Shown here: positions 34,480 through 42,822 of the stretch, in pieces
Layout of the letters: each line of letters begins with the position of its first letter
How positions within the stretch are numbered: the stretch's first letter is position 1
NCBI RefSeq assembly: GCF_034627025.1
Contig: NZ_CP141049.1
Coordinates: forward strand, 1-64,000
DNA: 64,000 nt
Direction: 5' to 3'
Source of the DNA: Microvirga lotononidis
Lineage (GTDB): Bacteria > Pseudomonadota > Alphaproteobacteria > Rhizobiales > Beijerinckiaceae
Position numbers and translations under genes: made by a program
The notes under the pieces: generated by a model
Database searches by the model: none
Told to the model about the DNA's origin: nothing
The model's input: only the letters and a program-made list of their open reading frames with translations

Positions 34480-34608
34480 CCTGGCGAGTGTGGCAGCTTT
34501 GAAGGGGTTGCAGGACGGGTGTCAGCAACCAAATCCTACGCTGCTTCAAGTGCTTAAGCTACGTCCGCCAGTCCTTCTCTAGCCACCTCATGAATAAGAA
34601 CGGCTAGA

Positions 34609-34870
34609 TCAGACGTTGGCTGGGCTGGTCACCAAGCGAGGCTTGGTCTGAGCCCGGGCTTTGAGAAGCAAGGCTTTAATGTGCTGCTTGACCTCTGGCT
34701 CGTCGACCGGGAGCCGGGCTGCGATGTCACTGGTCGGGACCCCCGCCGCTAAAAGCCGGAGAACAAGAGCTTCCTGCACCGACAGTGCAGGCCGTTGCCC
34801 CCTTGTATTCTCGTTGGCGGCGGGATCGACATCCGGTTCAACCGGCCATTCTGTTCTCTTCGCGGCAGCG
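34609..34870 (-). pseudogene. Truncated LuxR-type helix-turn-helix protein
   Basis: The minus strand encodes LSVQEALVLRLLAAGVPTSD followed by IAARLPVDEPEVKQHIKALL, a GerE/LuxR-type DNA-binding domain, then a 15-residue tail and TGA. There is no start codon. The 5' side is interrupted at about 34875, where the IS30 remnant begins. It is the C-terminal part of a gene destroyed by insertion. Confidence 0.6.
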
Positions 34871-34877
34871 TAGCACC

Positions 34878-35078
34878 AACGAGAACACGAATGGGCTGCT
34901 GCGTTAGTACTTCCCGAAAGGCACTGATCTGAGCGCGCACAGCGCCGAGGAGATTGCGGCCGTCGCGGCCGCCCTCAACTCAAGGCCAAGAAAGACGTTG
35001 GGCTGGAAAACCCCTGCAGAGGCGCTTGACGAATGGCTGCGGGAGATCAACAGAATCCATGTTGCGACGACCGTTTGA
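34878..35078 (+). pseudogene. IS30-family transposase C-terminal remnant
   Basis: The plus strand reads NENTNGLLR, a stop (TAG at 34905, where CAG is expected), then YFPKGTDLSAHSAEEIAAVA and LNSRPRKTLGWKTPAEALDE. This is the C terminus of IS30 transposases, ending in the stop at 35076. The copy is cut at its 5' end and has a nonsense change. Confidence 0.75.
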
Positions 35079-35081
35079 ATC

Positions 35082-35354
35082 CGTCCAATACGCAGCCGAG
35101 GCCTATGCCCAACAACTGGCTCTGATGAAGGCGAAGGCCTCAATGAGCCGAACGGCTTGCTGCTATGATAATGCCCCGATCGAGTCGTTCTTCCATTCCT
35201 TGAAGGTCGAGCTGGTCCATCAGCGGAAAGGATGACGCGCGAAGAGGCTTGCCGGGATCTGTTCGGCTACATTGAGGGCTATTACAATCGGCAGCGCATT
35301 CACTCGGCGCTCGGGTACCTCACACCCGAACAGGCCGAGCGGAAAGCGCGCTGA
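35082..35354 (+). pseudogene. IS3-family transposase C-terminal remnant
   Basis: The first frame reads SVQYAAEAYAQQLALMKAKA followed by CCYDNAPIESFFHSLKVELV. A shift near 35230 leads to TREEACRDLFGYIEGYYNRQ and then RIHSALGYLTPEQAERKAR before TGA. It is the catalytic end of an IS3 ORFB, with a frameshift and without its N-terminal half. Confidence 0.75.
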
Positions 35355-35936
35355 TCCGGTGTCCACACAATCGGGGGAAGATCACCGCGGCACCAAAGCC
35401 TAGCAATGCAAAGCAGCAAGCGGAAGCGGCTTTGGAGTCACGTTTGGAATCTTCAATCAAACGCCGAAGTGGCTTTTGCGCTACGTAGCCTCGATTACCA
35501 ACTTGCTTGTCCATGGAACAGGGTTGTTCAATGGGACGCGTCTTGTTCGATCGCCCGGGCCGCTCAACGTCCAGTATTAGTTGATCAAAATTTCAATCGC
35601 AGCAAAACCAACGAATAAAGTTCCTGCTCTTAAAGGATGTTATAGATGCTAGGTATGCAGATACTGAAGATGCATCAGCCGTCACACCGGTTACCGAAGT
35701 GTCTACCTCCAAAGAGCGGTATAGAGACGGCTCGAATCGCTATTCGGTTGGATCGGCGTCTAGAACGCACCTGATCGTTGGATCGGCCATAAGAAATTTC
35801 AGTCAATTACGATGAATGCAGTCCATAACGGTCTTGATGCGACTTGATTAAAAAGAAAATAACGTCCATCTTGGCAAGTAAATTAGAGAGGGTTTACACA
35901 GGTCGTTTTTTTGGTTCGCCTCGGGGAGGCGCGACT
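35355..35936. other. AT-richer intergenic region at the left border of block A
   Basis: No gene is supported in these 582 bases. The composition is visibly richer in A and T than the genes to the left, and the stretch follows directly on the insertion-sequence graveyard. It must contain the promoter of the block starting at 35937. No clear promoter motif was identified. Confidence 0.5.
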
Positions 35937-37076
35937 ATGATTAGGCTTGCCACCTACAACGTCGAGAATCTGTTCGCACGCGCGAAGATCTTAGATCGCC
36001 ATGAGTGGGCAGACGGAAAGGGTACATCGCGCATGGAGGCGGCGCGAGAAATCCTTGATGCCGTTGCTGAATTGAATGGGTTACTCGCCCAGGCAGTGTA
36101 CACATCTGAAGTCAAGAGAGAGATCCTCAACGCCCTAGAGACGCTTGATTTACTTGATACGGATGAGAATAAGTTTCTAATTCTCCGCCGCAATCGCGGA
36201 CATCTGCTTAAGCGTCCCAAAAACGGTCCAGTTTTTGTTGCCGCCGACGGGCGCGACGACTGGATTGGCTGGATCGAGATGAAGACCGAGGCCGTTTCAG
36301 AGGTCGCGACGCAAAACACCGCACGGGTCATCGGAAACATCAACGCTGATATCATCGCAGTTGTTGAGGCCGAGAACCGGACGTCTCTTCTTCGTTTTAA
36401 TGAACAAGTTATTACTCCTATCACTGCGCTCAATTACCAAACCATTATGCTTGTCGATGGTAATGACGATCGCGGCATCGACGTAGGGATACTCTGCCGA
36501 GACCCAATACTGATCGACTTCATGCGCAGCCATGTTGACGATCGAGATGGCACCAACCGCATCTTCAGCCGCGACTGTGTCGAGTATCACATGCGTCTGC
36601 CTAGCGGCGATGGGCTAGTCATCCTAGTCAATCATCTGAAGAGCAAGGGCTATGGACGGCCCCGTGACTCAAACGCTAGGCGCAAGCGTCAGGCTATGCG
36701 CGTGCGCGAGATCTATGACGATCTCATAGATCAGGGGATATCAAATATCGCCATCGTCGGCGACCTCAACGACACACCTGATAGCGGCCCACTGTTTCCA
36801 CTGCTCGGCGACGGCTTGTTGCGCGACGTCAGTGAACATCCATCGTTCACGTTCGATGGGCGCCCTGGCACTTATGCAAACGGAACGGCGAGCCAGAAAA
36901 TCGACTATATTCTTCTGTCGCCTAATCTCTTCCAACGTGTGCGCGGAGGAGCGATCTACCGCAAAGGCGTCTGGGGCGGCGCAAACGGCTCACTCTTCCC
37001 GCATTTCCCTGAGATCACGAAGGAGGTTGAGGCGGCTTCGGACCATGCGGCGATCTACGCGGACCTTGACATGTGA
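35937..37076 (+). CDS. Endonuclease/exonuclease/phosphatase-family hydrolase
   Basis: The 379-residue protein has the conserved residues of the EEP (DNase I-like) fold in order: ATYNVENLF, IIAVVEAENR with the metal-binding Glu, DRGIDVGILCRDP, ILVNHLKSKGYG (His and Lys), IAIVGDLNDTPDSGP, QKIDYILLS and ASDHAAIYADL with the C-terminal His. An insert of about 90 residues separates the first two motifs. No signal peptide is visible with the start at 35937, which has GGGAGG in front. It could hydrolyse nucleic acid or a phosphodiester in another molecule. It is the first gene of block A. Confidence 0.9.
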   Translation: MIRLATYNVENLFARAKILDRHEWADGKGTSRMEAAREILDAVAELNGLLAQAVYTSEVKREILNALETLDLLDTDENKFLILRRNRGHLLKRPKNGPVFVAADGRDDWIGWIEMKTEAVSEVATQNTARVIGNINADIIAVVEAENRTSLLRFNEQVITPITALNYQTIMLVDGNDDRGIDVGILCRDPILIDFMRSHVDDRDGTNRIFSRDCVEYHMRLPSGDGLVILVNHLKSKGYGRPRDSNARRKRQAMRVREIYDDLIDQGISNIAIVGDLNDTPDSGPLFPLLGDGLLRDVSEHPSFTFDGRPGTYANGTASQKIDYILLSPNLFQRVRGGAIYRKGVWGGANGSLFPHFPEITKEVEAASDHAAIYADLDM

Positions 37077-37123
37077 CCTGGATGGCCTGGCCGCACTGAC
37101 TTTCAGGGGAAGCCAAAGCGGGG

Positions 37124-38872
37124 ATGAACATGGAATTGGAAGCGCCACCGATCCCTCTATTGGGTGAGGTCAGAGAGGCTCGGGCAGCTTGGGATCGCGA
37201 TACTTGGGATCCGCGCCTCCCGGCCGCCTACCGCAAGGTGTTACGCACCTTTGCACAACTGCAGTCCTCGGGAGCCGAGACCGGCCAGATATGGCATGAA
37301 CTCGCCGACGACGCTCTACGTTTCCTGGGCGGTCAAGGCGACCAATGGTCTATAGGGCTGTCTGCATATAATCACTGGCGCCTCGGTCCATTCCTCGGGA
37401 TAAGCAACGAGGGATCGGGCGCCACTGTCATCGCCGCAGCAGCGCTCCGTTCGCCAAAGGCGATTGCGCTCGGCAAGCGCCGCAACGCGGTTGGTGTCGG
37501 CGTTGCAGTCGATGCCGAGCGCTTGTCTAGTGCCGGCGAGGTGCCTGCGGGCCCGAATGATATGTCGGAGGTGTGGCGCGGCTGCGCGGGACGTCTCCTC
37601 ACCACCACCAATGTCGGAAGCCGTGTTAATGTGCGACTCTACAAGAGCGCGCCAGTCATTGATATTGAAAGTGGCAATGTGGAGGTCGCGAAGGCAGCGA
37701 TTGACGTTGCGATCAGGCCCTTTCGTGAAGCGCCAGGCGGTCCCCGGCCGCTTCAGGTCTCTGTCAGATTCGCGGCGGGAGCGTCTGGCCAACCCACAAT
37801 CCTGCGTTGCCTCAATCAACATATTCGGGAAAGCCAAGGCAAATGGCATAAGCTTTATCCTCTTGCCCTCCATCTAGATTTGCCAGGTCCGGTGGAAGCC
37901 GTAGAACTGATCGAACAGGGCATCGCAACTGCAATATCCGCTCGCATTTCGTTCATCTCAATCGCTGGCGAAACCAGCATCGCAGCTAGTGAATCGATCT
38001 CGCTGCCGGGTTTGCTCGGCCTCGTTGCGCCTGCGGCTCTGGAGGGCCTCATCGCCAGTGCAAAGGCCGCAGGCGTTCGCTTAGTTCCAGCTAATCGGAT
38101 AGACCCAGACGCCGTTATGCATGACATCTGGAGCGCGCTCAACTCGGCGCGAAGCTTTGGCCTAAATATGGGAAAGTATGGGCTGTTCCCACTCACACTT
38201 GAGCAGAGCAATCGTGTGGTCCGGCGCATTCAGCACTGGTTTAAAGACTGGACGGCGGCTCCAGTCTTCTATGTCGATCAAGGAATTCTGACGAGCGAGC
38301 GACTTTATGCTGGCGAGACCGTTGTTCCCGGTATCAAGCTGTGGCTCAAGATGGTCGCAACTCACGGCGTCCATCTAGTACTAATCGACACTGTCGACAA
38401 GGCGCGCGGATGGAAGCTTCTGAAGGAGAATGGCGATCCCAAGGGTCTGCTGACGCTTGAACAAGTGGCGGAAATCGAGGCATTTGGCGCCAAGCTAGGC
38501 GTCAACATTCTCTGGGCAGGTGGCCTTTCGGTCAAACAGTCGCGCCTACTCGCAGCTTTCGGCGTATTCGGCATTTATGTGACCTCGTCGATCAGCACTC
38601 CAGTAGCCGTTAGCGGTCTGTACATAGACGATCCAGGCCTTGCAGCCGCTAGGACCCCGACTTTTGAGGGCGTGCTCGCGCTCAAGTTGCAGATCGACGC
38701 CGGCTTCCTGTCAGCTCGATTGAGCGCCCTGAAGGACCTAGCGTCGCGGTCGCTAGCCGCGGCGATTGACGATGCTGTGGATGACGATGAGCGGCTCGCC
38801 GCAGTGCTTGTGAGGGCTTGGCGGCAGTGGTGGAAAATGATGCCACCGCACCCGGTCAGGAAGGGGAAATAG
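37124..38872 (+). CDS. Unknown protein with an MfnB-like TIM-barrel segment
   Basis: The 582-residue protein is not recognised as a whole. Residues about 415-500 resemble the (5-formylfuran-3-yl)methyl phosphate synthase family (MfnB): HLVLIDTVDKARGWKLL, LEQVAEIEAFGAKLGVNILW and AGGLSVKQSRLLAAFGVFGI. In that family the barrel makes a furan phosphate from triose phosphate. The catalytic lysines of MfnB cannot be confirmed here. The first 200 residues are rich in Val and Ala and contain VGVGVAVDAERL. It is 47 bases after the EEP gene and ends 2 bases before the GMC oxidoreductase start, so it is in the same operon. Confidence 0.5.
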   Translation: MNMELEAPPIPLLGEVREARAAWDRDTWDPRLPAAYRKVLRTFAQLQSSGAETGQIWHELADDALRFLGGQGDQWSIGLSAYNHWRLGPFLGISNEGSGATVIAAAALRSPKAIALGKRRNAVGVGVAVDAERLSSAGEVPAGPNDMSEVWRGCAGRLLTTTNVGSRVNVRLYKSAPVIDIESGNVEVAKAAIDVAIRPFREAPGGPRPLQVSVRFAAGASGQPTILRCLNQHIRESQGKWHKLYPLALHLDLPGPVEAVELIEQGIATAISARISFISIAGETSIAASESISLPGLLGLVAPAALEGLIASAKAAGVRLVPANRIDPDAVMHDIWSALNSARSFGLNMGKYGLFPLTLEQSNRVVRRIQHWFKDWTAAPVFYVDQGILTSERLYAGETVVPGIKLWLKMVATHGVHLVLIDTVDKARGWKLLKENGDPKGLLTLEQVAEIEAFGAKLGVNILWAGGLSVKQSRLLAAFGVFGIYVTSSISTPVAVSGLYIDDPGLAAARTPTFEGVLALKLQIDAGFLSARLSALKDLASRSLAAAIDDAVDDDERLAAVLVRAWRQWWKMMPPHPVRKGK

Positions 38873-38874
38873 CC

Positions 38875-40743
38875 ATGGGAGACAATGCTTCCCGGAACTC
38901 GATGGTACCCTATATTAGCTCATCCGAGCAATTCGAATATATCGTTATCGGCACTGGCGCTGGTGGCGGACCTGTCGCCGCGAACCTCGCGAACGCGGGT
39001 AAGCGCGTACTGGTATTAGAGGCCGGGGGCACGGGCAAGAACCCCACTTCCGAGTTTAAATACTCAGTAGTCGGCAGCAACGCTCGCCTTGATCCGGAAC
39101 TTGGTTGGGCTTATTGGGTCAACAGCCGCTTAAATGAGACGGAGAGGGCCCAGCAGCATTTCTATGTGCCGGGAAAAGGTCTCTACTATCCGCGTGGTAC
39201 GTCGATCGGGGGCTCCACCACCGTCAACGCGATGATAGCACTATACCCGGACAATGATGACTGGAACGCAATCGCGAAACTGACTGGCGACGCGAGCTGG
39301 GACGCCGGCGCAATGCGCGACTACTACGTCCGATTAGAAAACGCACGCTATGTAGATGCTGCGGCCGCCGCTCCTGCACGCCATGGCAGGGACGGTTGGC
39401 TCCCGCTTGAGCAAGTAGGCATGAAAGGTAACCTATTCAAGGACAACTGGCTCACCGATTACTTGGTGTCGCGTTTGCGTGACCAGCCGGGTGGTGATCA
39501 GGTTGCCTTGGCTGCGGCAACGGGTGGCGACTTTCGAGTCGATCCGAATGACTGGCGCGTGGTATGCGAGCGGCGCGTCGGTTTGATCGACCCGCCCCGA
39601 TCCGCCGACAATGGCGCGCGTTGCGGCACGCGCGAGTTGCTCCTCAACACCATCGCAAGGCATCCCGAGGCGATCCGAATTCAGACCGATTGCTTGGTGA
39701 CGCGGCTGCTCTTCGCTGACGATGATCCGACGCGCGTCATAGGCGTCGAGTATCTCGAGGGTCCGCACCTCTATGGGGCCTCATGGTACGCAGAACAGTT
39801 CTCGAGCCGAGCCGGAGTTCGACGCCAAGCGTTCGCAAGCCGCGAGGTTGTCTTGAGTGCCGGCGCTTTCAATAGTCCGCAGCTCCTCATGCTATCAGGC
39901 ATCGGACCTAAGGAAGAGCTGGAGCGTCATGGGATCCAGGTGCGCGCCGACCGGCAGGGCGTGGGTCGCAACCTCCAGGACCGGCTCGAGTCCGGCGTAG
40001 TGTGTAAGCTCCCATTTGAGCCCAACCTTCACAAGGGCTGTATGTTCGGTGCCGAAGGTGACCCCTGTAAAGCAGACTTCGAAAGTGGTAATCCTGATGC
40101 CAGCTATCGCACGAGACTGAATAGGCAATTCTATATGCTCGCACGCTCTAGTAGCAGCCGAGAGGTGCCCAATCTCATGATTTTCGGCTTCACCGGTCGG
40201 TTCCGCGGGTATTACCACCCGACGCGCGTACCGCCCTCGGGTAAGGACGAATTCACTTGGTTCGTTCTCTCTGGCCATACAGAGAACCGCGGTGGACGCG
40301 TCACTCTGCGCTCGGACAGCCCACGCGACACGCCCGAAATCAATTTCAACAATTTTGAGGACGGAACCGATACAGCGGGCCGCGACCTCGATGCGCTGCT
40401 CGCTGGCATTAAAATGGCGCGCCGCATGGCTGGAGGCGTAACCGGCGGCTCGGTACCTGGGGAGATTAGTCCAGGGCCAGAGTGTCGCACCGACGACGAT
40501 TTGCGCCACTTCATCCGCAACGAGGCTTGGGGACATCATGCATCGTGCACCAACCAGATGGGGCCCGCATCCGACCCACTTGCAGTCGTCGATAGCCGAT
40601 TTCGCGTCCATGGAATAAAGGGGCTGCGAGTCGTCGACGCCTCGGTGTTCCCACGCATCCCAGGGCTGTTCATCGCCGTACCAATTTTTATGATTGCCGA
40701 AAAAGCGAGCGACGTGATTCTCGCTGACGCAGCGGCGGCGTGA
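38875..40743 (+). CDS. GMC-family FAD oxidoreductase
   Basis: The 622-residue protein has the GMC signatures. There is an ADP-binding loop at residues 21-32 (EYIVIGTGAGGG), GMC motif 1 (YYPRGTSIGGSTTVNAM) and motif 2 (REVVLSAGAFNSPQLLMLSG). At the C-terminal end come GHHASCTNQMG, with the active-site His, and LRVVDASVFPRIPG. Such enzymes oxidise alcohols, sugars or choline with FAD. ATG 38875 has AGGAAGGGG in front and replaces a longer frame that overlaps the upstream gene. It shares an operon with the MfnB-like gene and probably the unknown gene at 40772. The substrate is unknown; a furan alcohol would fit the neighbour, as a guess. Confidence 0.93.
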   Translation: MGDNASRNSMVPYISSSEQFEYIVIGTGAGGGPVAANLANAGKRVLVLEAGGTGKNPTSEFKYSVVGSNARLDPELGWAYWVNSRLNETERAQQHFYVPGKGLYYPRGTSIGGSTTVNAMIALYPDNDDWNAIAKLTGDASWDAGAMRDYYVRLENARYVDAAAAAPARHGRDGWLPLEQVGMKGNLFKDNWLTDYLVSRLRDQPGGDQVALAAATGGDFRVDPNDWRVVCERRVGLIDPPRSADNGARCGTRELLLNTIARHPEAIRIQTDCLVTRLLFADDDPTRVIGVEYLEGPHLYGASWYAEQFSSRAGVRRQAFASREVVLSAGAFNSPQLLMLSGIGPKEELERHGIQVRADRQGVGRNLQDRLESGVVCKLPFEPNLHKGCMFGAEGDPCKADFESGNPDASYRTRLNRQFYMLARSSSSREVPNLMIFGFTGRFRGYYHPTRVPPSGKDEFTWFVLSGHTENRGGRVTLRSDSPRDTPEINFNNFEDGTDTAGRDLDALLAGIKMARRMAGGVTGGSVPGEISPGPECRTDDDLRHFIRNEAWGHHASCTNQMGPASDPLAVVDSRFRVHGIKGLRVVDASVFPRIPGLFIAVPIFMIAEKASDVILADAAAA

Positions 40744-40771
40744 GACTCCCCTTCGTGGAAAGGAAACGATC

Positions 40772-41671
40772 GTGACTAGCGAAGCTACCACACCACCCGT
40801 GCAGACTGGCGAGCCAGTCCCGGGTTTTCCGCTCAAGTTCACCTGGCGAACGGACAAATGGCGCGATATCTTCGACGAGCAAATCGAACTGTTGAAGGCC
40901 GACGTCGCACGAGCTCGGGCCGACGGGCGCATCGTCCTTTACCTGAGCTGCCCAATTAGCAGCCGGGGCGGTGGATGGTCAGGTACCAATGTCGACATTG
41001 CTCGCCATGTCGAGCGATCAATACTCAAGCGATGGGGCGAAGGATTTTGGGTACTCAATCCCGCACAATATCAGCTTGAATCAAAGGCCGGCACAGGTCT
41101 AATCGTCGGCCATGCTAAGCGTCTTGGAATAGACCTCGATGAACTGTTAGCTAGTGGCTATCCTAGTGGAGGTGATTACCTCCGCATGTGGACCAAAGTG
41201 CTGGTTGAAGATGGAGCTAACAACCTCGGGCACAACTTCGACGCATTCTACTTCCTAGGACCGACAGACGTCTTTTCCTTCTTCACAGAAAATGGATCAC
41301 AGTCGATGACGGCGGGGATTCAGAATTATTTCGCCCGTAAAATGGATTGCGACATTGAGTTTCGCAAGCAGTTCGCCGTGCCCGAGATCGACTTTGGGGC
41401 CTCGGCTAGGTCAGGAGCCCAGGACCATTGGACTCAGCTTCGGTTCGACTTTCTCCGTTTTTACGGCCTGCGAGCTAGCGCCAATTTCAGCCTCGGCAGC
41501 CATGACGAATGGCAGATTCTGCGCCTGATCAACGAAGGCAGGCGTAAGGAAACTACAAGCCCGACGATGCTAGACGGCGACGTCGGTCAACAGATCGCCG
41601 CTTTCTTCGACGGTAACCAGGTGAGCATGGCGGCCACCGAGATTTCAATTTCACGGGGATATTCGTTATAG
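40772..41671 (+). CDS. Unknown protein, possibly deoxyribosyltransferase-like
   Basis: The 299-residue protein has a first half with a Rossmann-like pattern: GRIVLYLSCPISSRGGG, then NVDIARHVERSILKRWG and FWVLNPAQYQLE, and later YPSGGDYLRMWTKVLVEDG. The VLYLSCPISS strand-loop recalls nucleoside 2-deoxyribosyltransferase-like proteins, but key residues were not verified. The second half is unknown. It starts 28 bases after the GMC gene, with GGAAAG in front. It is the last gene of the first operon in block A and is followed by 350 noncoding bases. Confidence 0.4.
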   Translation: MTSEATTPPVQTGEPVPGFPLKFTWRTDKWRDIFDEQIELLKADVARARADGRIVLYLSCPISSRGGGWSGTNVDIARHVERSILKRWGEGFWVLNPAQYQLESKAGTGLIVGHAKRLGIDLDELLASGYPSGGDYLRMWTKVLVEDGANNLGHNFDAFYFLGPTDVFSFFTENGSQSMTAGIQNYFARKMDCDIEFRKQFAVPEIDFGASARSGAQDHWTQLRFDFLRFYGLRASANFSLGSHDEWQILRLINEGRRKETTSPTMLDGDVGQQIAAFFDGNQVSMAATEISISRGYSL

Positions 41672-42029
41672 GGTAGCGCCAAGCCGAATACCTTATTTGA
41701 GAACTAAAACTTTCGCTGAGGAAACGGGAGAGAATGATGCACGGCTTACGACTTGTGGAGGCCCTATAGGGGTTCGCGTTAGTCATCTTCCGATACCGCT
41801 ACAGCTTTCTGCGGAACATCAAAATGCCCAGTGCGTTGGCACTGTGAACCTGGAAGTTACTTGTCTGGATGCCAGACCACTCGCAGTTCTTAGATCGAAG
41901 AATCAAAGAGTGATTTAGACACCCAATCGCAGCTTGCACCCGAAGGCAACGCGAGTTCGGGGAAGTTGCTAGAATTCAATATTAACTATATATTGATTAT
42001 CCAATGCCATGTCTTTTTGGAGGCTGAAG
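41672..42029. other. Intergenic region between the two parts of block A
   Basis: No gene is supported in these 358 bases. A short frame at 41697-41918 has no ribosome-binding site. The right end is AT-rich (around 41980-42000), consistent with a promoter for the peptide gene at 42030. Confidence 0.4.
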
Positions 42030-42302
42030 ATGTGGATTCGATCTAGAAGTCTGCTGCTCGCGTTGGCACTTGCCGTAGCGGCGCTATCGCCGGGGCACGC
42101 TGCGGACGGGAGCGTGACGGCGCACCTTCGAGAGACACTGTTGGTACCGCCGAAAGCGCTTGAGAACGCCACGCCCGCCCCCTTTACGCGGGCCGATACG
42201 GCGACGTGCATATGCGATGGTATCCCCTTCCAGGCGAGTTGTCCGGGTAGCCAGAGAGTAACCTGCAAGTGCCAGCCCCCCGGATATAACTGTTCGAACT
42301 AG
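42030..42302 (+). CDS. Secreted Cys-rich peptide, unknown
   Basis: The 90-residue product has a signal peptide (MWIRSRSLLLALALAVAALS) with likely cleavage after GHA. A Pro/Ala linker of about 45 residues follows, then a C-terminal 32-residue segment with six Cys: two in TCICDG, one in ASCPG, two in VTCKCQ and one in NCSN. The even number suggests three disulphides or a metal site. ATG 42030 has GGAGG 6 bases before it and is preferred to ATG 42009. It stands just upstream of the membrane protein and caspase-like genes on the same strand, so it may be their secreted partner. No family is recognised. Confidence 0.65.
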   Translation: MWIRSRSLLLALALAVAALSPGHAADGSVTAHLRETLLVPPKALENATPAPFTRADTATCICDGIPFQASCPGSQRVTCKCQPPGYNCSN

Positions 42303-42438
42303 TTGTAGTTGTAAGCTGTCGGCTCCAATGATGCCGTCGACCGGTTAACCGGCTATATATATACGGTTGCGCCAAGCGGGCGAGCGACGCAGCACTTTGG
42401 CGTGGTCCGTTCTGCTTTCGAGAGTACAAGGAGCGTGT

Positions 42439-42822
42439 GTGGAAGATCCGGTCGGCACGTCAACAAACGCTTTTTTCACGCTGGAGAGCATGATGACGCT
42501 CGGCGGCGCCACGGGTGCGACGTTCGTCGTAGCAAACGGCATTCAACGTGCCTTCGATTATAACCCGCGTTGGCTCGCGCTCCTGATTGCCCAACTGGTC
42601 TGCCTTGGTGTGGTCTATCAATCGCATGGCGTCGGCAGTGACTATGTGATCGGCGTGATCAACGGCTTTCTAGTGTATTGCTCGGCAGCCGGTGCGACCG
42701 GCGCGGCCGGTGTGGCCTCAGGAGCGGCGCCGGTACGTGACGCGAGTGCGCGATCAGGCAACGTTACGCGCGAGGCCTCCCAGGCACCCGGCCATCGGCA
42801 ACTTTTCACGCCATGGTTTTGA
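42439..42822 (+). CDS. Small holin-like membrane protein
   Basis: The 127-residue product has at least two hydrophobic segments: TLGGATGATFVVANGIQ, then LALLIAQLVCLGVVYQ and YVIGVINGFLVYCSAAGATG. The C-terminal tail is charged. The GTG start at 42439 is chosen because AAGGAG ends five bases before it. Size and topology are holin-like, but no family is recognised. Its last 10 bases overlap the start of the caspase-like gene, so translation is coupled. This suggests that the two products act in the same place, probably in the inner membrane. Confidence 0.6.
   Translation: MEDPVGTSTNAFFTLESMMTLGGATGATFVVANGIQRAFDYNPRWLALLIAQLVCLGVVYQSHGVGSDYVIGVINGFLVYCSAAGATGAAGVASGAAPVRDASARSGNVTREASQAPGHRQLFTPWF

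Noticed and set aside
39895..40932. A 345-codon minus-strand frame across the GMC oxidoreductase gene
   Set aside because: It overlaps the C-terminal half of a well-supported GMC gene and has no ribosome-binding site or domain pattern.
41697..41918. A 73-codon frame between the unknown gene and the peptide gene
   Set aside because: It has no start signal and no recognisable pattern, and the flanking DNA looks like promoter sequence.
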